Source: an uncultured Flavobacteriaceae bacterium
GTDB taxonomy: Bacteria; Bacteroidota; Bacteroidia; Flavobacteriales; Flavobacteriaceae
Length of the DNA: 64,000 bases
Assembly: GCA_947493175.1 (NCBI GenBank)
Contig: CANLQD010000001.1
Location: forward strand, 124,001 to 188,000
Direction: 5' to 3'
The position numbers and the translations under genes were made by a program. Shown here one piece after another: positions 63,535-64,000 of this stretch. The notes under the pieces are model-generated. The model made no database searches. It was given only the letters and a program-made list of their open reading frames with translations, and was not told where the DNA came from. Positions within the stretch are counted from its first letter, which is position 1. The number at the start of each line of letters is the position of its first letter.

Positions 63535-64000
63535 AGAAACTGTTACTCTCCTCGATTATCGTCATCATCGGGATTACCTTCCTCGGCAGACTGAGCTATT
63601 TACAAATATTCAGTTTTTCACCGGATCAGTTATTGGAAGACCCGGCTATTAAAGCAATTTATGATTATCCGGAACGCGGCTATATCTACGACCGTAACGG
63701 AAAACTATTGGTGGGTAACGACCCTGCCTACGATGTCATGGTCATTCCCAGAGAGGTAAAAGCATTGGACACCTTGGAGTTTTGTAAGCTATTGGGGGTT
63801 GACAAAGAAAAATTTATCAAGGAATTGAAGAAGGCCAGGGTGTATTCCCCTCGATTACCTTCTGTTTTTGTACCGCAGCTTTCTAAACAAGACTACGCTC
63901 GTTTACAGGAGAAAATGAGGCGCTATAAAGGTTTTTACATCCAAAAGCGCTCCTTACGCTACTACGATACCCCCAGTGCCGCAAACGTTTTGGGCTACAT
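63531..64000 (+). CDS. mrdA: Penicillin-binding protein 2 (N-terminal part)
   Basis: The frame starts at ATG 63531, overlapping the mreD stop, and runs off the right edge (156 complete codons). It opens with a membrane anchor (LLLSSIIVIIGITFLGRLSYLQIF) and continues with PBP dimerisation-domain motifs (DYPERGYIYDRNGKLLVGNDPAYDVMVIP, then RSLRYYDTPSAANVLGY). The transpeptidase domain lies outside. Its position after mreD is the usual one for the elongasome PBP2. Confidence 0.93.
   Translation, partial: MKKLLLSSIIVIIGITFLGRLSYLQIFSFSPDQLLEDPAIKAIYDYPERGYIYDRNGKLLVGNDPAYDVMVIPREVKALDTLEFCKLLGVDKEKFIKELKKARVYSPRLPSVFVPQLSKQDYARLQEKMRRYKGFYIQKRSLRYYDTPSAANVLGY

Overview
The window is a stretch of a marine-type Flavobacteriaceae (Bacteroidota) chromosome. 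The evidence is a gldK-gldL-gldM-gldN gliding/type IX secretion cluster, Bacteroidota-type -10 boxes (TAnnTTTG), a Bacteroidota tyrosine recombinase, DUF983 and LptE-type proteins, and many lipoproteins and a TonB-dependent receptor. It resembles Zobellia/Maribacter relatives, but the species cannot be fixed from the sequence alone.

Layout. 1-2284: right end of an integrated element. It holds the tail of an unknown gene, a small partner gene, a tyrosine integrase, and a 3' fragment of tRNA-Arg(TCT) that marks the attachment site. 2295-13492: the most novel part. A TetR regulator with two matching operator boxes and a lipoprotein are followed by an MMPL/RND transporter, a LolA-like periplasmic protein, an outer-membrane protein, a small protein and a cyclase-like/SRPBCC fusion. 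Next come a divergently placed secreted SRPBCC protein, an ECF-type sigma factor, two more SRPBCC proteins and a decayed SnoaL-like gene. Four copies of one bipartite promoter (TTGTCACAC, exactly 13 nt, then G[C/A]ATCTAA) precede the transporter operon, the secreted SRPBCC gene, the sigma gene itself and the SRPBCC pair. This looks like a complete self-regulated sigma regulon for handling a hydrophobic ligand.

13505-27189: a long minus-strand cluster. In transcription order it carries a SUMF1-like protein, YceI, a lipoprotein, three planctomycete-type genes (PSCyt1/DUF1549/DUF1553, DUF1501, and DUF2231-cytochrome c-LRR), an SDR dehydrogenase, a fumarylacetoacetase-family hydrolase, a sodium:solute symporter and a GH13 sugar phosphorylase. 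The last four suggest sugar or deoxy-sugar-acid catabolism. 27523-33218: a DUF2807 protein, a structured intergenic duplication, an LRR protein, an ABC-F ATPase, DUF983 and an FAD oxidoreductase. 33383-42171: gldN, gldM, gldL, gldK, an arginase-fold protein that has lost its metal ligands, a MITE-like repeat, and topA. 42419-43972: a Kunitz-type inhibitor lipoprotein coupled to an LVIVD-repeat lipoprotein.

44150-51059: housekeeping genes (miaB, a sigma-54 activator, lptE-like, a TPR protein, secG, groES, groEL). 51139-57248: a minus-strand group with DUF3179, an outer-membrane protein, two heavy-metal-associated proteins, a TonB receptor and a small Cys/His protein, probably metal-related. 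57594-64000: a lipoprotein, a GAF/fRMsr-like protein, purH, and the start of the cell-shape operon mreB-mreC-mreD-PBP2. PBP2 runs off the window.
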